From positions 10,532,315 through 10,596,314 of the forward strand of contig OX438742.1 in NCBI GenBank assembly GCA_949316235.1: DNA of 64,000 nt. Reading direction: 5' to 3'. Position numbers and translations under genes: made by a program. Under the pieces are notes generated by a model that did not search any database, was not told the DNA's origin, and saw nothing but the letters and a program-made list of their open reading frames with translations. Position 1 is the first letter of the stretch, and each line of letters begins with the position of its first letter. This stretch comes from Oegoconia quadripuncta. Its lineage: Eukaryota > Arthropoda > Insecta > Lepidoptera > Autostichidae. Below are positions 45,063 to 56,930 of this stretch, piece by piece.

Positions 45063-47836
45063 TGAGTACCATTTTCTGAAATTCACTAGTAATGAGATTT
45101 ATTTTTATTTTTGAATAATACAGAATCATCAGCATCATTATAAAAAGTATTACGAGTATACGAAATTTGCAAGGAAAGTTAGGCCTATTACAGATTCTTA
45201 TTTTATATTACAATTCTTGTAAAATGTGGCGGCGGAAAGTCACTCTTAAATATCAGTTGTTAGGTAATCTATTAAATAAAAATCCAGGCGATGCCAAACT
45301 GTGTAATAAATAAATATATTCATCATCATATCAGCCACAAGACGTGAACAAAGGCCTCACCCATAGAATTCCGGAGCAACCGGTTGGAAGCGTCCTGCAT
45401 ACAGCAATTTCCCGCGGTCCACTGTCATATATCCAACTAATATTAAATGCGAAAGTTTGCATGTTTATCTGTTTGTTGAACGAATGAACGGATTTGGATG
45501 AAATTTGATAAATAGGTAGAACTTGCCCTGGATTTTAACATAGGATATTTATTATCCCGATGAATTGAGTAGTTCCCGCGGAATAAACAAATTTCCGCGA
45601 TAAAGTTGTTCCACGCAGGTGAAGCCGCGGGCGGTAAGCTGGTATATAATATTCACAAATAAATAACTGGGTTATTTATGTGGTCAAACTTTCCAAGTTT
45701 AGTGCCTATTTTGCCTCTATCAATATCGAATAAGCCATCTTTCATACTTGCCCGATACAAGAACGAAACGACGTAAACTAGCTTAAACTGGGGTAAACTG
45801 CGCCAATTTGTTCCTTCATAACACCGTGTGACGAAGTTAGACCGTTCTAATTGGCGGTTAGAAATACCTCTACCTTCTTGGAAACTGTGCCTGCCTCATA
45901 AAATTTAGTTTCCGCCGTCTTTTGCAATTAGATAGTGTTATACTATAAATTCTTCTATATTATTAGGGTAGAACTTTATAGTGAAAACAAACTAAAGGAA
46001 TGTTTTCTTGACAACCCAAAGCAAATAGATAATAACTAATTAAATTGGGCATATAATAAATAAAGCGTGGGTTGAATAGGCTGATTGGATACAGGAAGCA
46101 CGTTTTCAAATTTTTATTTATAAAAGATACCGGCACAAAAAATGGATTTATATTTTAAAAGGGGCGAGTGAAACATCTTCATTTGTACATTTATAAAATA
46201 CTGTTTTATTTATGTATGTAACCACATTAATTTTGTGTTGTGACCAAAATCATGCTACATATAACCCCACTCTTTATCTAAGAAGTTTACAAAATGGCAA
46301 AACTAAGGTATTTTATGCTGGTTGAGATTCATGGCCATTTTTTATATAATAAGACTTAGTTTTGCGTTTCGAAAAATGAACGTCATAAAATGTTGAGGAC
46401 ACGCATATTATCGCATTGTAACGCTGGCTTTATATTAAATTTAATTTTCTCAACTGGTTGATTGCTTATTATAAGGTACGGAATCACTAGGCGTGCGGTT
46501 CACACTTGTCCGGTTTGCCTGACATGTAAAGGCAACTACTAACGTGTTTAGCAATATCAGTACTTACTGGCTAATTGCGAATTTCTTAGTAAAATCAATT
46601 ACTCTGCTTAAGCTGAAAACCAGTCCTTTAACCACAACCTTATTTTAATTATATGTTTCATTAAAAAGGGCAGAACAATGATTTTAGCCTTATTATTATT
46701 TACAATAGATTTAAATTAACATTCAAAAATGATTTCGTGTATTTGAATTGAAATAAACTTTTGAAGATTGAAAGTACATTTCCATTCAATGTACATTTTA
46801 ATTAAAGAGGTAATGAAGTTCTGGCATTTCATTTGATTTACTTACCTCAACGCAAATAGGTAGAATAACTCACACAAACGTAATTCGCTTGCGTGAGTGC
46901 CAATCAGAGCGTTAGATTGAGCGTAGGTACGCAAAACACAGATGCTTGGAAAACGGCGATACTAGAATTATACTACTATATTTACAACAAATTAACTTGC
47001 TTGCTTATAAAAAGTAACACATTATGAACTCTGTCATCAATACTTATAACTACGAGCATTAATGCAAAGTAAATGCCTCGAAAGAAAAGTAAAAGCTAAA
47101 CTGAAAACTCCAAACTAACTTTTCAGCTTTGGAAACAAAGCGGTGCCCGCTATCTTTTCATATTTCTTTTTCTAGTAAACTTTGGTCCATTTTTCATCGA
47201 GCGCCGGAGAGCTGCTATTACGGTAAGCCCCACAACGGCGCATTAGCGGACCCTTTGCAGGCTTACCCTGGGAGAAAAAGTATAATTAAGAGTTCATATG
47301 CACAACGCTGACAGTGAGCGCGTATTCGGCATTACATAGCCATCAGTTCCACCTCACAATGTCAAATCTGTAATAAGCAATCACTGTATTTCTCTCATTC
47401 GACCAAACAATTGCAATTCATAGGGGAGTTTTGCAATTCATATGTAAATAAGGCTGCGTTGTTTCGACGCATTGCTATTACCAAATTCAAAAATTATCAG
47501 ACACGCAAATTGCCAAAACTCCATTCGCAATGTGTGTATGAATGTCGAAAGTGCAACTGAACGTCGAAAAATATACGCAAGAAGGTTGAAAATTGATTGA
47601 ACGTTTGTTTCGACTTGATATGGAATATCCATTTGTTATTCCAACATTCGTGTGTTTTTTTCAGAATTGGCTTAATGGAATTCTGCAATCTGTGAGTCTA
47701 GTGATTTGAAAATTCCGGTGAGGAGACCATACATTGCATACAAGGATAAAGATTGTGGAAATTCACTTCGGCGTCTTTCAAACGCCCGGTCTGAAAATCT
47801 AAGGATCGTGGAAATTCACTTGATGCAAGCGTCTTC
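45063..47836 (+). repeat. 2,774-bp direct duplication, copy 2
   Basis: Second copy of 39,085-41,858, in the same orientation and without a visible indel. After the last shared base the sequence becomes TTACTCATCTTCTTACGAAC, different from copy 1. The flanks show no target-site duplication. The retroposon and Lep1-like pieces inside it are listed once under copy 1. Confidence 0.95.
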
Positions 47837-48839
47837 TTACTCATCTTCTTACGAACTTATCATCCGAATACATTGAAAGTTTGTCTTACGCCGGAGCTTT
47901 TGTTTCGAACAATATCGCTTGCACTTTTCAAAGCATTCGAGGAATTTGCAATATAACACAGGTAAATAAAAGATTAAAACCGAGTATTGTTCTTTGGTTA
48001 TTACATGGCATATAACATCTCAAACACGGCATACTTTCAACGGGTTATTTATTATACGTTATTAGTGAATTGAAATATTTACCGCGTTTAGGGCAAATTG
48101 AGTATTTATAGGGCCATCCATAGTGAACCAGTACGTGTGTTGAGATGGACGCTAAGGGTCATATATTTTTCAAAGCTGTTTATATTTTTAAATTTTAAAT
48201 GTATTTTTCTCGCAGTGTTTTCATTCACTGTGACTCCCCATTACGGATGCGTTTCAGATTTACGCTCTGTAATTACAAAGTGTTATTCGAACGCACATTT
48301 TGTTCCCAGTTATTCTAGATATTTGAATTCGAATGTTGAAATAGCAATGATAAATTTAAAAATGAAAAAACTCGACAGCATATTATGTAGTTCGCGGACT
48401 CCATGTTGGGTTTTTTACTATAAAATGTAGGCACCCTACGATTCCATAATATCAAGACACCATGCACTGGTTTAGGCTACAGAAGGTAACATAGAAGAAC
48501 ATAGCTTAATTATGTATGTATATACATTCGAAAAACAATGTCCTTCCTTCTTGGGTAGTTGCGTTAAAAATTTAAAAGAAGATCGATTAGCTCGTAACAT
48601 GAAAACAAATTATTCAACCGTTGATAGGCCACTTATTTTGCCGATTGTACGTACGCCCGGATAGGTAGACGGTAATTAAGCAAAACAAACCGAGGTTCGG
48701 AAGTCAGGCCAACTCCTATAACAAGGTTGACTTAATAAATCAACATTGTTATTCCGAATTACTGAATACTGTATTTATTGAAATAATGCACAACACTCAT
48801 TTCTGCAATTCTGATAGATTTAAAAATATGCCGATGATT
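47837..48839. other. No gene supported
   Basis: A 110-codon forward frame (48,098-48,430) starts without a good context and has a hydrophobic stretch (YFSKLFIFLNFKCIFLAVF) but no recognisable domain; AT-rich DNA produces such frames by chance. Confidence 0.4.
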
Positions 48840-49030
48840 CAGTCTACTTTCATTGGTGTTTTATGGTTCGCCTTTTAGAATCAGGATGTAGTTCCCACCA
48901 ATAACGTTGACAATATTATTGTGCTCCGTCTGTTTGAGATGAGCTAGCCAGTCCCTCAAATAAGTTACTTCCAATAAGTGTACCGACCTCACAGTCACTT
49001 AGCTGTAAGTGTGATTAAGGAACAACTTAC
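48840..49030 (+). mobile_element. SINE-B, decayed
   Basis: AGTTCCCACCAATAACGTTG, GAGATGAGCTAGCCAGTCCC, TCAAATAAGTTACTTCC and GTGTGATTAAGG follow the SINE-B order with many changes. Confidence 0.55.
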
Positions 49031-50704
49031 AACTATAATCATAGTAAAACTTATATAGTATAACAAACATATTAATATAATTACTCGTAAAGTTCATATT
49101 TTAAATCAATTATAATTTTTTCTTACACATTTAAAGGCCGTGATGAGCACAGACTAAAAAAAAATTTTGGTTGTGCGCGATTTTGCTTTCGGCCATTTAT
49201 TCTCAGCAGTCCTATTAGTTCCCGAGGTTTCTAAGAGATGATGCTGTTTATCTACTAAAAAAAGCGCGAAAAAGATTTCTTCGCGCGACAATATCTATAG
49301 CATATAAATCAATTACTGAAATTAGAATTTTCAAGAAATGGTTGAAAAACTTCAAGTGGCTCCGAGTCTAAGAACTAAGAAGCTTCAATAATAAATTGGC
49401 GTTATACCTACTAACATGAATATTGCTACAAAAACCTTTGATGAAATGTCATGGAGAAACGAGTACATGCTGTCATTAATCACTTCACGGTTAAACTACG
49501 AGGTGTCGGCTAACGAACCCACTCAATAAGTGGAATTTTAATTTTATCGTCGAATAATCCTCATACATCGGTGCTGTCAAAATGCAGTACAATTTGACGG
49601 CCGATTGGTGTAGTGCTGCCATCAATAACAACACGTAGCGAATCAAATACCTCTAGGGCTAAATGGTTTCATGATGAATACGAATATTTTCCGAGTCTTG
49701 GACGTATATATCCCTATGTTAAAAGAAATAAAACATTTTTAATTTTATTTATTTATTTTTAATTTACGGAAGTTTATCCGTTGATTTTCATAGTTATGTT
49801 CATCACTTTGCGTAATATGAGACTAACAATTCGTGAAAATAAAAAAAAATATCAACATACAAAACACTCTTTTCGGAGTTCATATCTGCCGAAGTTCAAT
49901 TGGGTCGAATTCTTCACTGTATTGTATTTCGAAGTAGTGTCTGTCGAAGTTCGGGCTATACGCAACGCCGACGCCAAATTGTGGTTACCACTAATTTAAA
50001 GTTTACTACTGGAGTTTTCTGCTTCAAGAAATTGCAACAGTCTATCAATAGAGACCGCAATACCGAAGTCATGAAACGCCGGGATCCCAGCATTTAGCGG
50101 GCTTTCAGAACATTTAGCGCATTTAACTTCAGGAGTCGGTTCTTGCGCAGTAGTTTATGCATATCATGTTTAATCATCCTACTCACTTGTTTGTTTGTAT
50201 AAAAGAAAATAAACTACTAATAACTATAATAAAAATAATTCTTAAATCACTTATGTGATTAAATGCAACAACAAGGCACCACTTGGTCATTTGTTTACTT
50301 TTTTGTTTTACATTCATTTTTTTACATGATGTAAGTCTTACGTTATAGAATATATATAAAAATATGACAGTGACATGTAGGGTTGCCAAACTTACTCTAA
50401 AATAGAGTACGGTTCTCTATAGAATAGCAACCCTAGTGACATGTTAATTAGGGGTAACATCAAACGTCCCGCCTCCATGCCTCGCCTAATTCTAAACGGA
50501 GTAGTTACAGGTACCTTTGAGCCGTATCTCGCTATTCAAATATCTCGGTTTCATATGAACAAGAATTTGAACGATGTAAATTGTACGTGCTATCGTTGGC
50601 TCATAGATTCATTCCGGTTGCTCATTTTACAGTTACAGTAAAATAACTCTTAAGTCGTACTGTAACAATTTTTACACGAGCTGCCCCAAAAACTATAACG
50701 CTTT
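49031..50704. other. No gene seen
   Basis: Short unsupported frames. GTAGGGTTGCCAAACTTACT and AGAATAGCAACCCTA near 50,378-50,435 form a short inverted repeat. Confidence 0.4.
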
Positions 50705-50905
50705 GCGAATCCATTCTAATAATGCCTTCAGGGCACTGTTTGCGCTCCGTCGCTACTGTAGCGCGTCCGGTCTATTTATGAGGGCGAGTGAGGACGATTT
50801 TTGTGCAGTTATCCGTAAAAATGTTGCGTCACTAGCACGACGAATGCTAGGAACTCAAACAGGAGATGTTGTGGGACAGGATGGACTCCACTCTGTATCA
50901 AGTCA
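50705..50905 (+). pseudogene. LINE C-terminal fragment (RYCSASG type)
   Basis: Reads NAFRALFALRRYCSASGLFM followed by RASEDDFCAVIRKNVASLAR. N-x-x-F-R-x-L-x-x-x-x-R-x-C-S-A-S-G-x-F and the R-K-x-x-A-S-L ending are familiar from the C-terminus of insect LINE ORF2 proteins. The frame stays open to 51,044, but the residues after about 50,905 look like read-through into the 3' UTR. No reverse transcriptase precedes it. The family differs from LINE-C. Confidence 0.65.
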
Positions 50906-51514
50906 CTGCACTTCTGGATGGATAAAAGTACTATTCATTGTCCTAAATGTGTTACTAACTAGCTTAGCGTTATACCTACTAACATTTTTTTCCCATTTCG
51001 TTCTATGTTATTATGAGGTACTTAATACGAGTATCTATATTTGATCTCAGAAACATCCAGTAAAATCCATCCCTATCGGCAAATACGGGACCTGAGTTAC
51101 ACAAAAAACCTCACCCCCCGCATATACCGGGATTGAATTTCGCTGCGGGGTGGAATTGCATTCATTACCCGGCAGTGATTGTTTTTCACATTCGAGTGCT
51201 AGATATAGCTATATACATATATACCTATGCATCAGCGGGCCACACAGTAAAATAAATGTGTAGTATAAAAAACAAAAAAATGCAATATATTGGACTGGCT
51301 CGAGGGGTTTACTAATAACTATTGAAGAGTTCCACTATCCACCTCCTGGCTCCATCATCAGAAAAGCTCCAAGATACCAAATTATAGTATTGTTAACCAA
51401 ATTATACAATACATACCAAGTTTCATTTAGATATGACAATTAGAATTAAGTTAAAATTTACTTCCAAGATTTGTAGTTAGTCAGTTACAAATGAAGCTAA
51501 TAATAGCGTGTTAA

Positions 51515-51660
51515 AATAGTATTTCACATGTACACACCCTCTCAACTTATTTGATTGAAATTAAAATCCGTTGAATTAAACGAAAATCCTTTTTATGCAA
51601 AAGAAAATGTTGCAGCTTGAAGTGCTGTGAATTTGTGATTACAAACAAAATAAATACGTT
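51515..51660 (+). mobile_element. Dispersed repeat shared with 37.4 kb
   Basis: TGTACACACCCTCTCAACTT, TGCAAAAGAAAATGTTGCAG and TTGAAGTGCTGTGAATTTGT match the order at 37.42-37.59 kb. Probably the 3' end of a retroposon, as it ends in an AATAAATA-like run. Confidence 0.5.
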
Positions 51661-51678
51661 TTATCGACGTAATCGTAA

Positions 51679-51758
51679 GTACAGACAGAGAAACCAAACC
51701 CCCTATTCACATAATGACTGTAAGTGCGGGGGTCTGGTTTCTCTGCAGCTGACTGTAC
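51679..51758. repeat. Hairpin with 18-bp stem
   Basis: CAGAGAAACCAAACCCCC pairs with GGGGGTCTGGTTTCTCTG with one mismatch, loop about 24 bases. A further GTACAG/CTGTAC closes it at the base. Size and shape resemble a small-RNA precursor, but a decayed MITE is as likely. Confidence 0.7.
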
Positions 51759-52215
51759 ACACATTAGTCAAAACGACTTCCAAATAAACCTAACCAGCAT
51801 CTTATAAGACAGTGTTCTATTGCAGTTAACATGCAACTACAATTCTATTACTTTGGATATTTAAATAGAAAATATAAAATAAAACTAATACAGAATCTTA
51901 ATTATAGCTTAAAATATTTTTTGAGCAGATACTAATTATATCTCGTGTTAACTTATATTCGTTGCATCGCACGTTTAGTATTTCATATTTCGAGGTCATG
52001 GGACGGATTCATCAAAATGTAACGAACAGATCTAATTGTCTACACTACCACGTGGGTGCTTACGAACTTGTTTATGTTTGAGGTGTAAATCGCACACACT
52101 TGAGCGTGGCTCTTATTCATATTATTATCATTCAAGCAACAGAAAATAGTCATCATGCTATAGCTCCCTCCCCCGTCCCGTCGCGTACCGTTTTACCATA
52201 CCCCTTAAATGCGGG

Positions 52216-52285
52216 TGACGTCACTTTGCAGGGGGAGACGCGAGTACGTTGCTTATAAATAGGAGAGAGCAACGATTCAAGGTCA
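52216..52285 (+). promoter_or_regulatory. Promoter-like cluster (CRE, TATA, nuclear-receptor half-site)
   Basis: TGACGTCA at 52,216-52,223 is a full cAMP-response-type palindrome. TATAAATA at 52,254-52,261 is a good TATA box in a short GC-rich region. TCAAGGTCA at 52,277-52,285 equals the extended half-site bound by FTZ-F1/ERR-type receptors. An ATG 60 bp after the TATA box opens only 12 codons, and I see no splice donor that would extend it. Spacing is reasonable for a transcription start near 52,285. Confidence 0.3.
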
Positions 52286-52911
52286 ACGCCAAAGGGAGCG
52301 ACCCTTTTTATCAATTAAAAATGTTTTCAACGATTACAAACTGCGTCGGAAGGCTATAACCGGCAGCACATTTAAAACTCCTTCAGAAATTTTATATTGG
52401 GTCTTTACCTATGAAATTGGAGTTTTTTTTCTTCGTTAATCATATGTACCAATTCCTGCGATTTTGAAAGCTATATCCAAATTTGTTTTTTATTTGGAAA
52501 ATGGAATATTATTTCAAGGTTTCACATGAAATATTTTTTAATTTCTGGGCTAAATCACATAATAAAAAAAAATTGAGCAGAGCTCTTTTCATGTGCTTCC
52601 CATAATCATTTCTTAGATTCGCTGAAACTTTTATAAAGCAGTTACTTTTAAAAATTAACGCTGCCTATACGTAACTTAATGTTATCCGATAGTACACACA
52701 AAGTTTCGCTAAATTTGGATTTGCCGTTCCCAAAAAAAAATCAAAAATGTTTGTATGGAGAAAACAGTCTTAATGAGATTCTTCATACAAAACGACAATT
52801 TCATAGGTTTTACCTAATATGTACCTCAAATATTGCTTATATCCGTAGTTGTAAAACAATTACCTACAATTAAAATTAAAAAGATAAGCAAACATTAAAT
52901 AGTTCTTCTTC

Positions 52912-53219
52912 TTAACGAGCCGATGGCAAAATATCAAATTCTTGAGGGCCAAAATGTGGCCACGCGTACAGCATTGTCTGTGGCATCACAGAGGTCCTGT
53001 AGCGTACAAGTGTCGAGAATGCCCCATAGTTTGTGGTGTAACACCGCACAAGCACCGGTTTTCGTTCGTGTAGTCCCACTTGGACATGTTCTCTCGGCAT
53101 CTACCGACTCCATTATGCAGTCTATTGAGTGACTTCCATACGGACCATTCCAGCTCGTGACCCGATGGAAGCTTCTCTGCAGGTGTTATAAAGGTTGGTA
53201 GTGAGATCTCTTCCCACAA
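52912..53219 (-). pseudogene. LINE C-terminal fragment (zinc-knuckle type)
   Basis: The reverse strand reads WKSLNRLHNGVGRCRENMSK then WDYTNENRCLCG and QTMGH. This W-x-x-L-N-R-x-R-x-G-x-x-R-x-x-x-N-x-x-K-W block with a C-x-C-G and an H downstream is typical of the far C-terminus of several insect non-LTR retrotransposon proteins. In family members a Cys-rich end (H followed by C) completes the motif; here it is lost. Open for 77 codons. A third LINE family in the window. Confidence 0.7.
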
Positions 53220-53817
53220 TTTATACTAAATAGTTAAAAAGTGACGTACGAGTACGAGCGGAACTTTTGCGATCAGTACCAATGTTATACTGAAACACAT
53301 AGGTATAGGTACATATTACTATGTACGTAGGTACAATTACTTATATTCTACTATACTTTCTTATAAAATGCCACGTTTTTATTTTTTAATCCTTGACTGA
53401 ACCCATAAAAATGGATAATTTCTGGAATACAATTTTGCCTAATTAGAAAAGTAATATTGATATTCCGTGTAACTTCGACTGATCGAAGTGAAATTGAATG
53501 TATTTTTTTATTAATAAATTAAATCCACGGTAAGACTAGCAGATTGCGTTTGCACTCATTTAATTTGTTATCCATATAAACGAAAATAACTTCTAAATAT
53601 TGGACATCCTTATTACATGTGTTAGGCCTTCTATTTGTATGTCATAGTTTATATATGATACTGTAATTCTATTTTTTCAAATTCAAATTTGTATGCCTTT
53701 GAAACTTTATAGGAACAAGCTCGCATAATCTTCAAGTATAAATTCAGAATAATAGACTATTGCTTCCATACGGAAGCAGAAAACCCAAATAAATACACAC
53801 TATTATCAAATTATTAC

Positions 53818-53880
53818 AATACAATACAAATACACTTTATTGCACAACAGAAAATAATTATTATATATGACATTTACTAA
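53818..53880 (-). mobile_element. LINE 3' end with pentamer tail
   Basis: ACAATACAATACAAATACAC then TTTATTGCACAACAGAAAAT is the diverged reverse complement of the (TATTG)n-tailed end at 24.5 kb. Confidence 0.6.
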
Positions 53881-53905
53881 TGATTTTGCAATTAAGCGCT
53901 TATCT

Positions 53906-54168
53906 ACCTGTTTGGTGTAGTGGTTAGAAACTCTGACCATTATACCGAAAGGTCGCGAGTTCGCATCCCGCTAGGGGCATATGTTTGTGTGATGAACACG
54001 GACATGTGTACCCGAGTTATGGATGTCTTCATTTATTATAACAAATATTTATTTACAAAAAAAGAAAATTATTTATGTAGTTTATCAACCATCTGGTATC
54101 CATAACACCAGCCTATAGTTGCTTAAAATGGAACTAGCATTCTGTGCATGTCAAAGGATATTTTTTTA
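53906..54168 (+). mobile_element. SINE-A, full length
   Basis: Head TTTGGTGTAGTGGTTAGAAA (A box), GGTCGCGAGTTCGCATCCCG (B box with two changes), CTAGGGGCATATGTTTGTGT and body, then ACCATCTGGTATCCATAACA and GTGCATGTCAAAGGATATTT at the 3' end. Confidence 0.85.
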
Positions 54169-54231
54169 TCTGGCAATATTTTTAAAGTTTGTTGTTAGGA
54201 CAATTCTATAAGATTTTGGCAATTGAGTGAA

Positions 54232-54285
54232 AAATGCGCCGACCCCAAATGAATTGGGGCTGGGACAAGAAGATGATGTGTCTCG
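54232..54285 (+). mobile_element. RTE-type retroposon 3' end
   Basis: GCGCCGACCCCAAATGAATT then GGGGCTGGGACAAGAAGATG ends in GATGATG. The GACCCC ... GGGACAAG ... GATGAT order is the usual end of RTE-clade elements and their SINEs in Lepidoptera. Confidence 0.6.
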
Positions 54286-55030
54286 GAAAGTATTAAATTT
54301 ATGAGTCAAAATCTATCATCAATGCAGCTGCGTCACATCAAAAAACATGACTATTTGCGTTTGAAAATTGTCTATTCCATGACGTGATAGAACAAGGGTT
54401 AAATACAAGCTGTTGGCCTGGATCCACCGCATCGAACTTGAACTTTGTTAATATTAAAGGCCACCAGAAGCGATGGTCACGCGATAAAAAGTATAAATAA
54501 AGTAAGCTTTTTTACAGCCATCTTTATGGGTATTATCCATTTTTATGGAATTTATTTGTAACCACAGGTAAATACAGTAGTTTAAAACCGGTAAAATTTT
54601 GTAATATTCATTGAAATTTCAAAAAATATGTTCCCAGCTGATGCCCATACTAGGCATTAAAACTACTTGTGTTATAAGCATCAGCTGCTAACTCCTCAAT
54701 GGACTCCCAAAATTACATTAACAGAACAAAAAAGAACAAAATCGAAGACAGGTTTGTTAGATTTTGATCTTTTTTTAGACCAAACATGTAATAAGCTATA
54801 TTTACTAATGTTATTTTTAACATTACTTTATAATATCAAAACCACTATTCGTGTCGAACACATTTTATAATTCAATTTCACAATTCAACGGAAAGTTCAC
54901 ACAGAACTGTTAGGAGCTGAGGTGATTGGACTTGAATTAATAACAGACTATTACCACCTTTGCACGACACTTTGGCCCGTACCGGACGGAATAGTGGTTT
55001 ATTTGCTAGATCAAATTGTATTTGCCTGCC
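54286..55030. other. No gene seen
   Basis: Only short unsupported frames. Confidence 0.45.
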
Positions 55031-55109
55031 TATCTGAGATATATGAAGAATTAAATGCAAGATAAATGCCGCGTTTATCTTGCATTTAATTCTTCATATA
55101 TCTCAGATA
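55031..55109. repeat. Perfect 36-bp hairpin with 7-base loop
   Basis: Left arm 55,031-55,066 (starting TATCTGAGATATATGAAGAA) and right arm 55,074-55,109 are exact reverse complements over 36 bp; the loop is TGCCGCG. Similarity stops abruptly outside the arms, and the loop word ATGCCGC recurs just downstream (near 55,123). No family member was seen elsewhere in the window. Confidence 0.95.
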
Positions 55110-55467
55110 ACGTGCTGGGGGCAATGCCGCAGGTAGGAGAACTCGAGGCGATACACTTTTTACAGTTACGTACATATAATATATATTTTTTATTTTATTT
55201 ATTATTATCTCTTAAGTATTGTATTTTCTTAGCTTAGTAATATCTTTTGTGTGTATCCGTAAACTGATTTCTATCTTCCTCTCAAATCGTTCAGCCGTAA
55301 ACGATAACACGCAAGATAACTATAAGAAGTGATTAATAAAACATGAATACGAGGGATCGGGATTAAATTGGGTACCTTATTTGAGTTCAACTGACGTATC
55401 AGATCAGTCGTGTATCATTTATATCGAATTAGCTTTCCTGTCGCAGCTTCGTGTGCTTGGAATAACT
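55110..55467. other. No gene seen
   Basis: AT-rich; nothing recognisable. Confidence 0.45.
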
Positions 55468-55635
55468 TTATCGGGGATATGTGTAATTTGTTCATCCCGC
55501 GGGAACTACTCAGATTATCGAGATAATAAATATCCTTCGTTTAAACATAAAATCCAAGGTATGTTCTACCTATATTTCATCCGTTCATCCGTTTCCTCGT
55601 GATGGAGCAACAAACAAACAAATAAATAAACAAAT
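55468..55635 (+). mobile_element. Lep1/Helitron-like repeat
   Basis: TTTATCGGGGATATGTGTAA, TTCATCCCGCGGGAACTACT, AAAATCCAAGGTATGTTCTA and AACAAACAAACAAATAAATA follow the order seen at 5.39-5.55 kb and, reversed, at 39.44-39.67 kb. Both outer ends are incomplete. Confidence 0.6.
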
Positions 55636-55999
55636 ATCGTTGTGCCAAAATAAAAATAAAAAACTTTCGAATGACTAATATTATATGCGATTTTTTTCAG
55701 TATTCCTATACAATAAAAGTTGATGAATTTACTAGACTGAATAACCACAGGTAAAATTAAGACTTTCACCGATATACCGATATATTTCTATATACATATA
55801 TTAATTTATAAAAGTCATGGTCATAATCACAAAAAGATGGCGCATCGACGTTAGCTTACATGGTTTACAACAAGAGTTTGATATTCATTTTGTTCGCATA
55901 TTATTTGAATGCGATGTGATATCTCAACAAAATTATGACTCATTATTACTCATCAATAAAAACAACCTTTCATCCCCCTGTTCTAGCGCAGCCCTCTCT

Positions 56000-56185
56000 C
56001 ACTAGAAAAGGGTAAAAGCCGTAAACCGCCACGCGGGTCCCAGTACGAATTGGCGGATTTATGTCAGTATAATGGCCACCTGGCAGTCATGATTCAAGCC
56101 GCATCTCCACCGACTTAGCTTAACAACTGCCTTCAATTAAAAACAACCTAGGCTAACTATTTAACGTGCCTTCCGAAGTAAGGAA
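56000..56185 (-). repeat. Dispersed repeat D
   Basis: CCACCGACTTAGCTTAACAA, CTGCCTTCAATTAAAAACAA and GTGCCTTCCGAAGTA are the reverse complement of the part of repeat D at about 43,530-43,605. The left part (ATTGGCGGATTTATGTCAGT) matches GTGCGGATTTATGTCAGACA at 43,446. Confidence 0.6.
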
Positions 56186-56712
56186 ATGCTCTATGAAAAT
56201 GCCAGTATATAAAATGCTCCATGCAGTCACCCGTCGTGCTACTGATCGCGCCATACATTGCTTAACTTTGCTAATCGAAAATGAACGACTGCGTCAATGT
56301 GACGAATCTCTTGTATTTATTCCTATATCTCAACCGTCAAAACCGTATCCTACCCACTCAGCGGCACTTGCTGAACTTCTTTGATAAATAATAACCACTA
56401 AAAATAAAAACTTTTGTTTGAAATGGGCGTGTGGGTCGCCTTTGTTTTGGGTTCTCAAGTAAAAACAATAGCAGTTTCGTTTAGTATTACCGCGGAAGTG
56501 ACATGTACTTTTGACACTAGCGGTACTCGGAATTATTACCCATTAGCCAAGTGAGTGAATTAATAAATTAATTTGGCAAACAATAGGTTTCATCTCAACA
56601 ATGCATTAGTCTCGACTGCCGCATCAATAATTACAGAGCTAATTCAACCTCACCATGCTCGCCGAGAGTTTGACTACACTGAGAGAAAAAAGCTACGTAA
56701 ATCTTGAACGCA
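56186..56712. other. No gene seen
   Basis: The 72-codon frame 56,166-56,384 begins inside repeat D and has no recognisable residues. Confidence 0.4.
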
Positions 56713-56866
56713 CTTACGTACATAAGGATAAAAATGCACCACTCGTAGGGATGTAGCCGCGCACATGTCGAGGAATGAACAAGCAATACGTAACCCGCTA
56801 CATTACCATCGGCATGGACGCGGCTACGTACTACGAGTGGTATATTTTTATCCTTATGTACGTAAG
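56713..56866. mobile_element. Inverted-repeat element (MITE-like), 154 bp
   Basis: CTTACGTACATAAGGATAAA at the left end is the exact reverse complement of the right end (TTTATCCTTATGTACGTAAG). The arms extend inwards about 55 bp with few mismatches (CACTCGTAG, TAGCCGCG). The middle is about 45 bp. It lies 65 bp before the 85-bp array and may be its outer end or an independent insertion. Confidence 0.75.
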
Positions 56867-56930
56867 GGCCCTCATGAAGTAAGTAACTGGTGAGACAGGT
56901 CTATTATACGGTACGTTACGTATGAATTAT

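Noticed and set aside
39085..47836. LTR retrotransposon with 2.77-kb LTRs
   Set aside because: The repeated block does not end in CA, has no flanking target duplication, and the 3.2-kb interior has no gag/pol, primer-binding site or polypurine tract; it contains unrelated SINEs and LINE ends.
48098..48430. 110-codon gene with a hydrophobic segment
   Set aside because: No homology recognised, no good start context and typical of chance frames in AT-rich DNA.
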